From NCBI RefSeq assembly GCF_014333615.1, contig NZ_JACSCY010000005.1:307061-371060 (forward strand): 64,000 nt of DNA. The letters are read 5' to 3'. The notes beneath the pieces are model-generated. The model ran no database searches, had not been told where the DNA came from, and saw only the letters and a list, made by a program, of their open reading frames with translations. How positions within the stretch are numbered: position 1 is the first letter of the stretch; each line of letters begins with the position of its first letter. This DNA is from Hymenobacter citatus (GTDB lineage: Bacteria; Bacteroidota; Bacteroidia; Cytophagales; Hymenobacteraceae). This document shows positions 51,253 through 60,254 of the stretch, one piece after another. The translations under genes and the position numbers were made by a program.

Positions 51253-52500
51253 TTACTTGTTCGAACCAGCGTTGATCATGGCGCAGCGGAAACCGATGGT
51301 AGCAGTAGCCGAGTCTTCGGCCATGAAGCGACGCGTGCCGGGCGAGAGCCAGTAGGCTACGTCGCGCCAAGAGCCGCCTTTGTACACGCGCACATGGTCG
51401 TCGATGAGGGACTGGTAGCCTTTTTTGTCGTATTTATCAGCGGGGTCGAGGAAGCCGTTGCGACGGAAGGGGTTCAGGTCTTCCACATCTTCAAACGACA
51501 GCGGGCGGTAGATATCCTGCACCCACTCGTTCACGTTGCCGGCCATGTTGTAGAGGCCGTAGTCGTTGGGAGGGTAATTGTAGATGTACTCCGTAATCAT
51601 GGCGCCATCGTTCAGAGCACCGGCAATACCGGCGTAGTCGCCGCGGCCGCGCTTGAAGTTAGCCAGGAACTGACCTTGCGTTTTGCCATAGGAGTTCCGC
51701 ACCTGGCGACCATCCCAAGGGTAGATACGCTTATTCTCTTGGTTTTCATTGCCGGTTTCCTGCGTGCCGATGAGGGCCTGGGCAGCGTATTCCCACTCGG
51801 CCTCAGTGGGCAGGCGGTAGTTCGGCAGGGTGTTGCCGTCTTCAATAGAAGGCTTCTTGCTTTCGCCACCCTCGGCCGCGTCAGCAGCCGGAGCGTTCTT
51901 CTTACGACCAAACAGACCGCGCTTGCCGCCACCGCTGTCACCATCACCGCTCAGCCCGGCCAGGTTTTCGTTCACCTTCGATGTACGCCACGTGCAGTAG
52001 TCGTTGGCTTGCAGCCAGCTTACACCCACTACTGGGAAGTAGCGGAAGCCGGGGTAGCGCAGGTAGTAATCTACGTAGGGGTCGTTGAATGACAGCTCCC
52101 GTGCCCATACGGTGGTATCGGGAAGGGCCGACTGGTAGAACTCCTCCGACGAGTCTTTGCGCACGAAGTGCAGGTATTCCAGCCAGTGAATGTTCGCCAC
52201 CTCGGCTTCGTCCATGTAGAACGAGGCGATGGTAACGGTGCGCTCCATGTTGTCGTGGGTCATGGCAATATCTTCCTCCGCCGAGCCCAGCACCGTACGG
52301 CCGCCCTCAATGAAAATCAGACCCGGACCTTCCGGAATACCGGCATAGTCGGCCACTTTCATCCCTTCCTCGGTATTATACTCAATACCGGTGGTGGAGC
52401 TGTACTTGCCCGGCTTGGTGGCGGTGCGTGGGCCACTTTTGCAGGAAGCCAGCGCACAGGCTCCTACAATGGCGAAACGCAGGTACTTGGAGAAATTCAT
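51253..52500 (-). CDS. gldJ: Gliding motility / type IX secretion lipoprotein GldJ
   Basis: 415 residues from the ATG at 52500. Lipoprotein signal (FAIVGACALASC, Cys19), then the GldJ-type lead STTGIEYNTEEG and a formylglycine-enzyme-like (SUMF1) domain: GPGLIFIEGGRTVLGSAEED, FYMDEAEVANIHWLEYLHF, FPVVGVSWLQANDYCTWR, LPTEAEWEYAAQA, YNMAGNVNEWVQDIYRP, VYKGGSWRDVAYW, IGFRCAMI. A low-complexity Gly/Lys insert lies near residue 190. GldJ is needed for gliding and helps stabilise T9SS components. It is preceded on the same strand by a PorP/SprF-like gene, gap 67 bases, so the two may be one unit. Confidence 0.85.
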   Translation of the reverse strand: MNFSKYLRFAIVGACALASCKSGPRTATKPGKYSSTTGIEYNTEEGMKVADYAGIPEGPGLIFIEGGRTVLGSAEEDIAMTHDNMERTVTIASFYMDEAEVANIHWLEYLHFVRKDSSEEFYQSALPDTTVWARELSFNDPYVDYYLRYPGFRYFPVVGVSWLQANDYCTWRTSKVNENLAGLSGDGDSGGGKRGLFGRKKNAPAADAAEGGESKKPSIEDGNTLPNYRLPTEAEWEYAAQALIGTQETGNENQENKRIYPWDGRQVRNSYGKTQGQFLANFKRGRGDYAGIAGALNDGAMITEYIYNYPPNDYGLYNMAGNVNEWVQDIYRPLSFEDVEDLNPFRRNGFLDPADKYDKKGYQSLIDDHVRVYKGGSWRDVAYWLSPGTRRFMAEDSATATIGFRCAMINAGSNK

Positions 52501-52567
52501 GATCGAGTAGAAACTACCTGTGATAGAAGATTTTATGAAAGGCAATTCGGTGCAATGTTACAAAAAG

Positions 52568-53623
52568 CTAGTATGCCGGGCAAGGTGCTACGGGGTAGTT
52601 GCGCCGTTTCAGGCGCCGCCAAGCCGCTTCCAGCCGGTCGAAGTTCCGCAGGGCCAAGGACACTTCGTGCGCCCCACCCAAATCGGCACTCAACGCGCTC
52701 AGACTAGCGTCGTAGCTATAACCGAGCCGAAATGCACCAAAACTCAGGCCAACAATTCCGGTAAGCAGCTGCTGCGGATGATTTGAGCCCGGCAACGGCA
52801 CGCCCCGGTACACGGCGCCTACCGTTACTGGCGTGGTGGTGAAGTAAAAACCAGCCTCTGTGCGCTGCAAACTGCCTTGCCGGGTGTAACTAACCGTTGG
52901 CGTGAGGCTGATTTCGCGTGCTTCGCCCTTGATAACGCTTTTTGCAAAAAAATATTTGTAGCCCGCGTTAAAATTCAGGCGAATGGGTAAAATACTTTGC
53001 TCCACGAAGCCCAGATCGGGTTGGTTGAGGTGATGCGCGGCCACGCCTACCCAGGCGCGCTCGGTATACAGTACCATACCCGTGCCAAGGGTAAAATAGT
53101 TCACCGGGTTATACTGCAACAACAGCGGATCGGTTGAGGGCCCACCCAAAATAGTGCCGTCGTCGCTGATCTGGTCGCCGAGCAGCAGATTGCCGTAGCT
53201 GACGGTCTGCCGGCCGTAGCTGACGCTGGCGCCGGCACTCAGCGCCACCTGCTCGTTGAGACGCATGTGGTAGGCGTAGAGGCCGCCTACCTGAAACTTG
53301 GTGAGGCCTAGCGCCCCGGTGCGGTCTACGTTCAGGAGTAGGCCCACGGCGCTGCGCTGGTCAGCAAAGCGGTAGTCGGCACCGAGCTGGCTGGTCTGGA
53401 ATGTGCCGGCCAGGGTAGGGAACTGGTTGCGGTAGTTGAGCGTAACACTATAATCGTCAAGCAGTCCCGTATAGGCCGGGTTGGTATGCAGACGCGAGGC
53501 GTAGGGTTGCGCAAAGTACATATCCTGCGCCTGCGTGGTAGTCATACTGGCTACTACGGCTACCACCGCAGCGGCTAGTCGCAGCGCCCATCGCTCTTTC
53601 CCCTGTGTAGATGTTGTTGCCAT
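52568..53623 (-). CDS. PorP/SprF-type type IX secretion outer-membrane protein
   Basis: 351 residues with a signal peptide (ALRLAAAVVAVVASMTTTQAQ). PorP/SprF hallmarks: DMYFAQPYASRLHTNPAYTG, VTLNYRNQFPTLAGTFQTSQ, DYRFADQRSAVGLLLNVDRT, GLYAYHMRLNEQVALSAGAS, and the C-terminal LGYSYDASLSAL followed by GGAHEVSLAL. The fold is an outer-membrane barrel linked to anchoring of secreted T9SS cargo or adhesins. The gldJ gene follows on the same strand. Confidence 0.93.
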   Translation of the reverse strand: MATTSTQGKERWALRLAAAVVAVVASMTTTQAQDMYFAQPYASRLHTNPAYTGLLDDYSVTLNYRNQFPTLAGTFQTSQLGADYRFADQRSAVGLLLNVDRTGALGLTKFQVGGLYAYHMRLNEQVALSAGASVSYGRQTVSYGNLLLGDQISDDGTILGGPSTDPLLLQYNPVNYFTLGTGMVLYTERAWVGVAAHHLNQPDLGFVEQSILPIRLNFNAGYKYFFAKSVIKGEAREISLTPTVSYTRQGSLQRTEAGFYFTTTPVTVGAVYRGVPLPGSNHPQQLLTGIVGLSFGAFRLGYSYDASLSALSADLGGAHEVSLALRNFDRLEAAWRRLKRRNYPVAPCPAY

Positions 53624-53768
53624 ACTGCTGCTGCCCTAAACGCTGGCCCTACCCTATTTGGTACGCTGCGCTGGAAACGCGCCCCGAAAATGCCAAATTC
53701 CTGGCGCTTTATCTGTTTCAGTCTGTTAGGACGTTGTAGCCAATGAAAACCGGCTATCGGTTGTGTGC

Positions 53769-53776
53769 TACTTTTG
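53769..53776 (+). promoter_or_regulatory. Candidate -7 element TACTTTTG for the AsmA-like gene
   Basis: Matches TAnnTTTG; predicted leader of about 65 bases. No -33 TTG at the usual spacing. Confidence 0.4.
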
Positions 53777-53848
53777 CATGCGTGGCTGGTCTGGCACTGG
53801 ATTCGCTGCCAAATAGTTACTACCCTTTCTTCCTGATATTTTCTTCCT

Positions 53849-56800
53849 ATGCGTAAATTTCTGATTGGCCTGCTGATTTTTGTGGTGGTGCTGGTAGCCG
53901 CGCTGGCCGCCGCGCCGTTTTTGTTTAAAGACAAAATCAGAGCGGCGTTTGATAAGCAGCTGGCCGCGCACGTGGCCGCCAAGGTGGAGTACGACCCCAG
54001 CCAGATCAGCGTCAGCTTGTTCCGCGACTTTCCGAATCTGGCTCTGAGCGTGGAGAACCTGCGCATCATCGGACAAGACTCCTTTGCCCGCGACACCCTC
54101 GCCTACCTACCGGCCCTGCGGGTAGGCATGGACCTGATGAGCGTGGTGAGCGGCGACCAGATCAAGGTGAAATCGGTGGAGCTGGACGAGCCGGATATTT
54201 CGCTGCGGGTGCTGAAAAGCGGCCGCGCCAACTGGGACATCTTCCTGTCTGACTCAGCCGCGGCAGCCAAGACCGATGTGGATACCTCGGCGGTGAGTGT
54301 GGCTATTAAGGGCTGGCAGATCAACAACGGCCACTTGCGTTACAACGATCAGTCGATTCCGTTTGCGATGGAAGTGCGCCACGTGAACCACACCGGCTCC
54401 GGCGACTTCGAGCAGAACATCTTCGACATGACCTCGCAGACCACGGCCGACGGTTTCCGGATGACTTACGCCGGCGCCAACTACATCAATAAGGCGAAGC
54501 TGGATGCCGATGTGACGATGGCGATGGACCTGGATAAGATGCTGTTCACCTTCAAAGACAACAAGGTGAAGCTGAACGATTTTCCGGCGCAGTTTGCTGG
54601 CAGCGTGGGTCTACCCAACGCCACCGACATCACTTACGACATGACCTTTAAGGCCCTGGAAACGGACTTCAAGAACGTACTCAGCGTAGTGCCGGGCATG
54701 TATTCGGAGCAGTTCAAGGATATTAATACGACGGGCAAGATTGCCTTCGATGGCTACCTGAAGGGCGTGCAAAACGAGCTGCGGATGCCGGGCTACGGCG
54801 TGAACCTACAGGTGAAGGACGGTATGTTTAAGTACCCGCAGCTGCCGGAAGCCGCCCGCAACATCAACGTGGACATGGTGGTGGACAACCCCTCGGGCTT
54901 TACGAACAACGTGAAAGTCAACGTGAAGCAGTTTCACCTGGACCTCGGCAAGAACCCGATTGATGGCAACGTAGCCATTGATGGCCTGGAGCCGATGAAG
55001 GTAGACGGCCGCGTGAAAGCCAACGTAGACCTGGCCGAGATGACCAAGGTATACCCCGTAGAAGACCTTACCCTGCGCGGGCAGCTGTTTGTAGATGCCG
55101 TGGGTAAGGGCACGTATTCCGAGACGCAAATGCCGGTGGTGAATGCTAAGATGAACCTGACCAATGGTTACGTGAAATCGAAGCAATTCCCCGCGCCCAT
55201 CCAGAACCTGACGCTGAACGGCACCGTGACCAACACTACGGGCCAGGTGAACGACACGCGCATCAACATTCCGCAGTTCAAGATGCTGCTGGATGGCGAG
55301 CCGCTGGAAGGCCGCCTGGCCGCCCAGAACATCGACAAGCCGGTGTTCGACGCCGACATTCACGGCACGGTGGACCTTACCAAAATCACCAAGATTTTCC
55401 CGCTGGAAGGCATGACCGTGACGGGCCGCCTGACCGGCAATGTGGCCGCCAAGGGTAGCATGGCCGATGTGGAAGCCGAGCGCTACCAGAACGTGAAGGC
55501 CTTGGGCACCGTGAATGCCAGCAACGTGACCTACAAAAGCACCGACCTGCCCCAGGGCATGCGCATTACCAAGGCCACCGCTACCTTCAACAACGACCAG
55601 ATTGTGCTGAAGGACATGGCGGGCTTTGTGGGCTCGTCGGACATTGCCGCGTCGGGCGTGATTAGCAACTACCTGGGCTACCTGTTCACGCCGGGCCAGT
55701 CGCTGAAAGGCAACCTGACCGTGAACAGCAACCGCTTCAACGTGAACGAGTGGATGGTGGACGAGGTGAGCGAGAAGCCGACCACTGGCGCCGTAGCCGC
55801 CACCAAAGCGCCTACCACCGCCACCCAGGCCGACGGCGTGCTGCAAATCCCGAAGTACTTCGACCTGACGCTGAACAGCAACGTGAACCAGGTGGTGTAC
55901 GACAATCTGAAGCTGAACGACGTGAAGGGCCAGGTAGTGGTGCGCGACGAAGCCGTAAAGCTCAACAATTTGAATTTCAACACGCTGGGCGGCTCGTTTG
56001 CCACCAACGGCAGCTACAGCAGCAAAAACCTGCAACATCCAAAATTCGATCTGGGCCTGAACATCAAGAACCTGAACTTCCAGAACGCCTTCAATGCCTT
56101 CAACTCCATCAAAACGCTGATACCGCTGGCCAGCAATCTGGAGGGCGTGTTTTCGACCAACTTCAATGTGAGCGGCGAGATGGGCCAGGATATGATGCCG
56201 GTGTATAGCACGCTCACGGGTAAGGGCTTATTTGAGGTAGTAAGCGCCGCCGTGAATAACTCGCCGGTGCTCAACACCATCAGTTCACTTACCCAGGTGC
56301 AAGCGCTCAAAAAGTTTGCGGTGCAGAACAAGGATGTGGCCGCCGAAATCCTGAACGGCAACTTTGTAGTGAAGCCTTTTGACGTGAACGTGGGCGACAT
56401 CAAGATGACCGTGGGCGGCTCCAACAACGTGAACGGCAACCTAGAGTACGTCACAGCCATCAACATGCCCACCGGGCAGGTAGGCAACGCCCTGCAAAGC
56501 AAGCTCACTTCGCTCACGGGCGTATCCAATATCAAAGGTACCGACCGCGTAACGCTGGGACTGAACATTGGCGGCACCGTGAAGGACCCGAAGGTGAAGC
56601 TGACCACCGGCAGCGTGAAAACCCAAGCTGCGGACGTAGCCAAGAGCCTGGTAGGTGGCCTGGTAGACAGCAAGCTGACCAACGCCAAACAGGCCGCTGC
56701 TGCCAAAGCCCTGCTCAATCAAGACAGTGCCCGCGCCGAGCTAGCCAAGCGTCAGCAAGAGCTGCAAGCCAAGGCGCAGCAAGAAATCGAGAAGAAGCGT

Positions 56801-56932
56801 CTCGAAGCCGAAACCAAGCTGAAAGAAAAAGCAACGCAGGGCCTCAACAACTTGATTTTTGGCAAGAAGAAACCAGCTTCTACCCCGACCCCTACCCCGG
56901 CGGCCGCTGATACCACCAAGGCCAAGCAATAG
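53849..56932 (+). CDS. AsmA-family protein
   Basis: 1027 residues. One N-terminal membrane helix (FLIGLLIFVVVLVAALAAAP), then the AsmA start (AAKVEYDPSQISVSLFRDFP, NLALSVENLRIIGQDSF) and a very long beta-rich repeat region (VDGRVKANVDLAEMTKVYPV, FDADIHGTVDLTKITKIFPL, MTVTGRLTGNVAAKGSMADV) consistent with a lipid-bridge-like beta-groove. The C-terminus has AsmA_2 features (GGSNNVNGNLEYVTAINMPT) and a Lys/Glu-rich coiled coil (about 955-1005). AsmA-type proteins span the periplasm and help move phospholipids to the outer membrane. Single-gene unit. Confidence 0.92.
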   Translation: MRKFLIGLLIFVVVLVAALAAAPFLFKDKIRAAFDKQLAAHVAAKVEYDPSQISVSLFRDFPNLALSVENLRIIGQDSFARDTLAYLPALRVGMDLMSVVSGDQIKVKSVELDEPDISLRVLKSGRANWDIFLSDSAAAAKTDVDTSAVSVAIKGWQINNGHLRYNDQSIPFAMEVRHVNHTGSGDFEQNIFDMTSQTTADGFRMTYAGANYINKAKLDADVTMAMDLDKMLFTFKDNKVKLNDFPAQFAGSVGLPNATDITYDMTFKALETDFKNVLSVVPGMYSEQFKDINTTGKIAFDGYLKGVQNELRMPGYGVNLQVKDGMFKYPQLPEAARNINVDMVVDNPSGFTNNVKVNVKQFHLDLGKNPIDGNVAIDGLEPMKVDGRVKANVDLAEMTKVYPVEDLTLRGQLFVDAVGKGTYSETQMPVVNAKMNLTNGYVKSKQFPAPIQNLTLNGTVTNTTGQVNDTRINIPQFKMLLDGEPLEGRLAAQNIDKPVFDADIHGTVDLTKITKIFPLEGMTVTGRLTGNVAAKGSMADVEAERYQNVKALGTVNASNVTYKSTDLPQGMRITKATATFNNDQIVLKDMAGFVGSSDIAASGVISNYLGYLFTPGQSLKGNLTVNSNRFNVNEWMVDEVSEKPTTGAVAATKAPTTATQADGVLQIPKYFDLTLNSNVNQVVYDNLKLNDVKGQVVVRDEAVKLNNLNFNTLGGSFATNGSYSSKNLQHPKFDLGLNIKNLNFQNAFNAFNSIKTLIPLASNLEGVFSTNFNVSGEMGQDMMPVYSTLTGKGLFEVVSAAVNNSPVLNTISSLTQVQALKKFAVQNKDVAAEILNGNFVVKPFDVNVGDIKMTVGGSNNVNGNLEYVTAINMPTGQVGNALQSKLTSLTGVSNIKGTDRVTLGLNIGGTVKDPKVKLTTGSVKTQAADVAKSLVGGLVDSKLTNAKQAAAAKALLNQDSARAELAKRQQELQAKAQQEIEKKRLEAETKLKEKATQGLNNLIFGKKKPASTPTPTPAAADTTKAKQ

Positions 56933-56984
56933 GATTTTACCTTGAAACTGTGGCTGAATTTTTGTCGTAAGTTGGTCACTTCTG

Positions 56985-57024
56985 AGCGGCAAGCACTTCA
57001 CCGGAAGTGCTTGCCGCTTTTTTT
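56985..57024 (+). terminator. Rho-independent terminator
   Basis: GCGGCAAGCACTTC and GAAGTGCTTGCCGC pair perfectly over a 4-base loop, followed by TTTTTT; ends the AsmA-like gene. Confidence 0.93.
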
Positions 57025-57050
57025 AGTCTCTTTCCTTACCCACTTACCGA

Positions 57051-57860
57051 ATGAAAACAACGCGTCTGTTTCCGTTGGCCCTAGCGGCCCTGTTGGCTTT
57101 AGGCGGCTGTAGCAAAGATTCTGGCAGCAATATGGCCAAGATGGAAGTGCTACTGGCCGATGCGCCTGGCGACTTTAGCGCCGTAGTGCTGGATGTACAG
57201 CAAGTGCAAATTCACACCGACGACACCAACGATGAAAACGGCTGGCAGAACTTGTCGCTGCTAAAAGCCGGTCAGTATAATGTATTGGATTTCGTGAATG
57301 GCCGCTCGGCCCTGCTGGCCAGCGCCGATTTCCCGCCCGGTCGCATTTCACAGATTAGGTTGGTGCTGGGTGCCAATAACTACTTAGTTACCCGCGACGG
57401 CACCCGTTACAACCTGAAAACGCCCAGCGCACAAACCTCGGGGCTGAAGCTAAAAATTGACGCCGACCTGACGCAGGACGTGACCTACACCGTCCTCCTC
57501 GACTTCGACGTAGCAAAGTCCATCGTGGAGCGCGGCAATGGCAACAAAGCCGATAAAGACCGTTTTTTGTTGAAGCCTGTTATCCGGGCCATTACGACGG
57601 CCGTGGCCGGCGGCATCAAGGGTAGCGTAACGCCCACCACGGCGCAACCGCAGGTATTGGCCATTCGCACTTCTACAACGCCCAACGACACGCTCAGCAC
57701 CTTCGCCGACGCCTCGGGTGGGTTCCTGCTACGCGGCGTACCCGCCGGCACCTACCGCGTCGAACTCTTCGCTCCTTCGCCCCTGAAAAACGTGGTGCGC
57801 ACCGGCGTGATAGTCACGAATACGCAGATTACTGATCTGGGCAACGTAGATCTAAAGTAG
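57051..57860 (+). CDS. DUF4382 lipoprotein
   Basis: 269 residues with lipobox ALGGC (Cys21). The DUF4382 domain (about 30-185) starts AKMEVLLADAPGDFSAVVLD and includes LLKAGQYNVLDFVNGRSALL, PPGRISQIRLVLGANNYLVT and TYTVLLDFDVAKSIVERGNG; the C-terminal part (about 190-269: GGIKGSVTPTTAQPQVLAIR, GGFLLRGVPAGTYRVELFAP) is a carboxypeptidase-regulatory-like beta domain. The family is typical of Bacteroidota and Archaea envelope lipoproteins; function unknown. Confidence 0.92.
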   Translation: MKTTRLFPLALAALLALGGCSKDSGSNMAKMEVLLADAPGDFSAVVLDVQQVQIHTDDTNDENGWQNLSLLKAGQYNVLDFVNGRSALLASADFPPGRISQIRLVLGANNYLVTRDGTRYNLKTPSAQTSGLKLKIDADLTQDVTYTVLLDFDVAKSIVERGNGNKADKDRFLLKPVIRAITTAVAGGIKGSVTPTTAQPQVLAIRTSTTPNDTLSTFADASGGFLLRGVPAGTYRVELFAPSPLKNVVRTGVIVTNTQITDLGNVDLK

Positions 57861-57880
57861 ACTACACTGATTTTTTACAA

Positions 57881-57921
57881 CACAGAAGGCCGTTGTGCAA
57901 TGCGCAACGGCCTTCTGTGTG
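57881..57921. terminator. Bidirectional terminator
   Basis: ACACAGAAGGCCGTTGTGCA and its complement (loop about 3 bases) separate the convergent DUF4382 and thioredoxin-like genes. Confidence 0.92.
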
Positions 57922-57922
57922 A

Positions 57923-58552
57923 TTACTGTAGTCCTTGGAGCAGTTCTAGCATTTCCTGCTGCAACGTCTGAGTTTTGTCGTGGGCGTACCAGGCATGCAC
58001 GCGGGCGATGAACTCGTCGTGGTCTACCCCCTCTGCTTTGGCCTGGTTTACAATATCCTGCGCAGGTGTGGGCCGTGGACCCCACTGGGCTACTTCCTCC
58101 AGCGTGTCGGCACGGAGCACGATAAGGCGCGGAATGGCACGGCTAGTGCCAGTGAGGTAGCGGTCCATCAGGTCCAGGTTTTCGTCGCGCAGCAGGTAGC
58201 GCGTGCGGATGTTGCCAGCCGAGGCCTGGGCTATGTGCTCTAGTACGGGCACAATCTGGGCGGCGTCGCCACACCAGCCTTCGGTCAGAATCAGCCACAC
58301 CAGGGGGTAGGGCACGTGCGCGGCGGCATCGGCTAGTTCGGGTAGCACGTGCGTCGTTTTGTCGAGGCGCGACATGCGCTGCTCGTTCAGCTTGGTGTAC
58401 TGTACCAGTTCCTCGGTTTGCTGCGGACCGGTGGTTTTGCCCTGGGCCAGTGCATCATCTACTAGTTGGCGGTAGGCGGTGTAGGAGTAGGAAGCCTCCA
58501 GGCGCTCGGAGGGAAGAACGGGGGTAGGCGTGGGCGGTGAGAAATCGGACAT
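57923..58552 (-). CDS. Thioredoxin-family protein (WCGDA type)
   Basis: 209 residues, no signal peptide. A helical N-terminus (about 20-80: YTAYRQLVDDALAQGKTTGP) precedes a thioredoxin fold with LVWLILTEGWCGDAAQIVPV, where a single Cys stands in the position of the CxxC pair, and the cis-Pro segment SRAIPRLIVL. Proteins with this WCGDA motif are annotated as thioredoxin-like in Bacteroidota; with one Cys they may act on bacillithiol mixed disulphides rather than as dithiol reductases. Single-gene unit. Confidence 0.85.
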   Translation of the reverse strand: MSDFSPPTPTPVLPSERLEASYSYTAYRQLVDDALAQGKTTGPQQTEELVQYTKLNEQRMSRLDKTTHVLPELADAAAHVPYPLVWLILTEGWCGDAAQIVPVLEHIAQASAGNIRTRYLLRDENLDLMDRYLTGTSRAIPRLIVLRADTLEEVAQWGPRPTPAQDIVNQAKAEGVDHDEFIARVHAWYAHDKTQTLQQEMLELLQGLQ

Positions 58553-58602
58553 TGAGAGGTAGAAGAAGGATGAAAAACGGAGTTCCTACCCCTTAAACAG
58601 CA

Positions 58603-58633
58603 AAAGCCCCTTCCGGGATAAGCAGAAGGGGCA
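58603..58633 (-). terminator. Terminator of the DinB-like gene
   Basis: On the minus strand GCCCCTTC pairs with GAAGGGGC followed by TTTTG; 22 bases after the DinB-like stop codon. Confidence 0.82.
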
Positions 58634-58654
58634 AAAAATTAGCTGATCAATAGG

Positions 58655-59149
58655 TTACAGGCTCACCACCTGCCCCGCGTCGAGCTGGCGGCAGTAGGTG
58701 ATGAAGTCGGTATTGATGGGCTCTAGGCCCGCGTAGCGCATTTTGATGGCTACCTGGCCGCGGTGGTAGTTGGCGTGCACGGGCATGTGGGTAAAGATGT
58801 CCGACACCACGCTCGTGAAGCCGTCGCCGGCCGAGTTGGTGTAGGTGATGGTGCGGCTCAGCTCGACGTCATCGGCGGCGCGCACCATACCCAGCCAGCG
58901 CTCCGAGGTTTGCTCGTGCATGCGGTGTAGCTCTTCCAGCGGGTGCTCCTGCCACACTTTCACGGGGCTGGGCGTGTTGGTGAGGCGGCCAATCCAGATA
59001 AACTGCGCATTGAGCACGTGGCTGAACAGGCGCAGCACATTAGCCGGAATAGGCTGGCCGGTTTCGGCCACGGTTTTATCGAGGTGACGCAGCAGCGTGT
59101 CGTTGGCCCACACGTTGTACACGGCCAGTTTTTCGTTGGTATTGATCAT
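58655..59149 (-). CDS. DinB-family protein
   Basis: 164 residues. Four-helix-bundle DinB fold with the three metal-binding His: NVLRLFSHVLNAQFIWIGRL (first His near residue 44) and TPHVPVHANYHRGQ-type motif seen here as THMPVHANYHRGQVAIKMRY (His near 125 and 129). Start ATG at 59149. In Bacteroidota these proteins are damage-inducible or act as thiol-dependent transferases; partner thiol is likely bacillithiol. The start codon is directly preceded by GTGA-octamer repeat. Confidence 0.9.
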   Translation of the reverse strand: MINTNEKLAVYNVWANDTLLRHLDKTVAETGQPIPANVLRLFSHVLNAQFIWIGRLTNTPSPVKVWQEHPLEELHRMHEQTSERWLGMVRAADDVELSRTITYTNSAGDGFTSVVSDIFTHMPVHANYHRGQVAIKMRYAGLEPINTDFITYCRQLDAGQVVSL

Positions 59150-59150
59150 A

Positions 59151-59291
59151 GGGTGAAGTTGTTAATTTTTGAAGTTGTGAATTGGTGGAGTGCGCAGCGA
59201 AATTAGATAGTGTTTGCTTCGCCCTTCTGCAAAGCACGCACACAGATTCTCAACTTCACAATTTCACCCCTCACCATTTCACCATCTCACC
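59151..59291. repeat. GTGA-octamer element bracketing the DinB / DUF6970 gap
   Basis: Left piece (59151-59188) GGGTGAAGTTGTTAATTTTT and onward; right piece (59248-59291) the inverted form ending CACCATTTCACCATCTCACC. The left piece touches the DinB-like start codon and the right piece contains the stop codon of the next minus-strand gene (TGA at 59287-59289). Confidence 0.82.
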
Positions 59292-59748
59292 GCTGGTCGG
59301 TCCAGACGAGCACGCCGCCGGTGCGGCGTTTTTCAAAGTCGGGGCAGTTGCCGTCGCCCTTGCCCGTAAGGCCGCCGTCGGGGTGACACAGGACTTTGCC
59401 AGCCGTGTCATAGAGCGTGCTGAACTGATCGGCGCCACTGGTGGTCTCGTAGTACACGGTCTGGCCGCGGTACTCGTAGCGGTACACCTGCGCAGGCGGG
59501 TTCAGCTGCCGTTTCGACTGAATCTGCTGGATGCGCGTATCCAGCCAGCCGGGCCGGCGAGTGGTATCCAACGGCATCTCATCGTTGGGTACTGGCACCA
59601 CCGTATTGGCGCTAGTGGGCGCCGGGGTAGAAAAAGGTTTAGCTAGACCCGTATTAGGGTCGGTAGTGGGAGTATTTACATCAACCCGGCTGCATGCCGC
59701 GCCAGAGAGTAAAGCAGCTGCCAGCAGCAGCGAGTAGGAAAGACGCAT
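59287..59748 (-). CDS. Lipoprotein, DUF6970-like
   Basis: 153 residues from the ATG at 59748. Lipobox SGAAC (Cys18), then a Thr/Pro-rich linker (VDVNTPTTDPNTGLAKPFST) and a small domain: WLDTRIQQIQSKRQLNPPAQ, VYRYEYRGQTVYYETTSGAD, LYDTAGKVLCHPDGGLTGKG, DGNCPDF. The QVYRYEY-GQ-VYY core and HPDGG-TG-GDG loop fit the family I know as DUF6970. Function unknown. The stop codon lies inside a GTGA-octamer. Confidence 0.68.
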   Translation of the reverse strand: MRLSYSLLLAAALLSGAACSRVDVNTPTTDPNTGLAKPFSTPAPTSANTVVPVPNDEMPLDTTRRPGWLDTRIQQIQSKRQLNPPAQVYRYEYRGQTVYYETTSGADQFSTLYDTAGKVLCHPDGGLTGKGDGNCPDFEKRRTGGVLVWTDQR

Positions 59749-59858
59749 AGGACGATAAGCAACGAGCCGTAAGGGAAAAGCATGAGAAGGCATGCCATTG
59801 CTGAACTTACGCCGTTAGAGCACAATGGTTCTTCGTTAGCCTTTTACTGTTTGCCTTA

Positions 59859-60254
59859 TCATGACAGCAGCCGCGGCACGAAAATAAGCAGCCCGACTAC
59901 CAACGCACCCAACGCTGCCAGCAGCACCGCGGCAGCCGCTACGTCCTTGGCTTTACCCGCCAGTGGGTGGTAGTCCGGCGACACCAGATCTACTACCGCT
60001 TCCACGGCCGTATTCACTAGCTCAGCGCTCCATACACTCCCCACAGCGGCAGCCACCAAGGCCCATTCCGTGCGGGTGATGTCGAAATAAAAGCCCAACC
60101 CAATAACAACCACCGTTGCGAAGGCATGAAAGCGCAGGTGCACTTCGGAATGCAGCGCCGCCCCTACCCCCCGGAAGGCATGTCCGAAGCTGGCAATACG
60201 CTTGCGCAGCAACGACTGCCGCCGCGCCCGATCCGATGCAGACGGCTCAACCAC
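59859..60254 (-). CDS. dgkA: Diacylglycerol kinase family protein (DgkA type)
   Basis: 131 residues if started at GTG 60254, which overlaps the stop of the upstream acetyltransferase by 8 bases. Integral membrane enzyme with three helices: IASFGHAFRGVGAALHSEVH, RFHAFATVVVIGLGFYF, WALVAAAVGSVWSAELVNTA, and the signature ELVNTAVEAVVDLVSPDYHP continuing with AGKAKDVAAAAVLLAALGA. It phosphorylates diacylglycerol or undecaprenol in the inner membrane. No ATG exists at a sensible place, so GTG is preferred. Confidence 0.88.
   Translation of the reverse strand: MVEPSASDRARRQSLLRKRIASFGHAFRGVGAALHSEVHLRFHAFATVVVIGLGFYFDITRTEWALVAAAVGSVWSAELVNTAVEAVVDLVSPDYHPLAGKAKDVAAAAVLLAALGALVVGLLIFVPRLLS

Noticed and set aside
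54806..56038. 410-residue open frame on the minus strand opposite the AsmA-like gene
   Set aside because: His/Val-rich antisense frame with no recognisable protein features; the plus-strand AsmA-like protein is clearly real.
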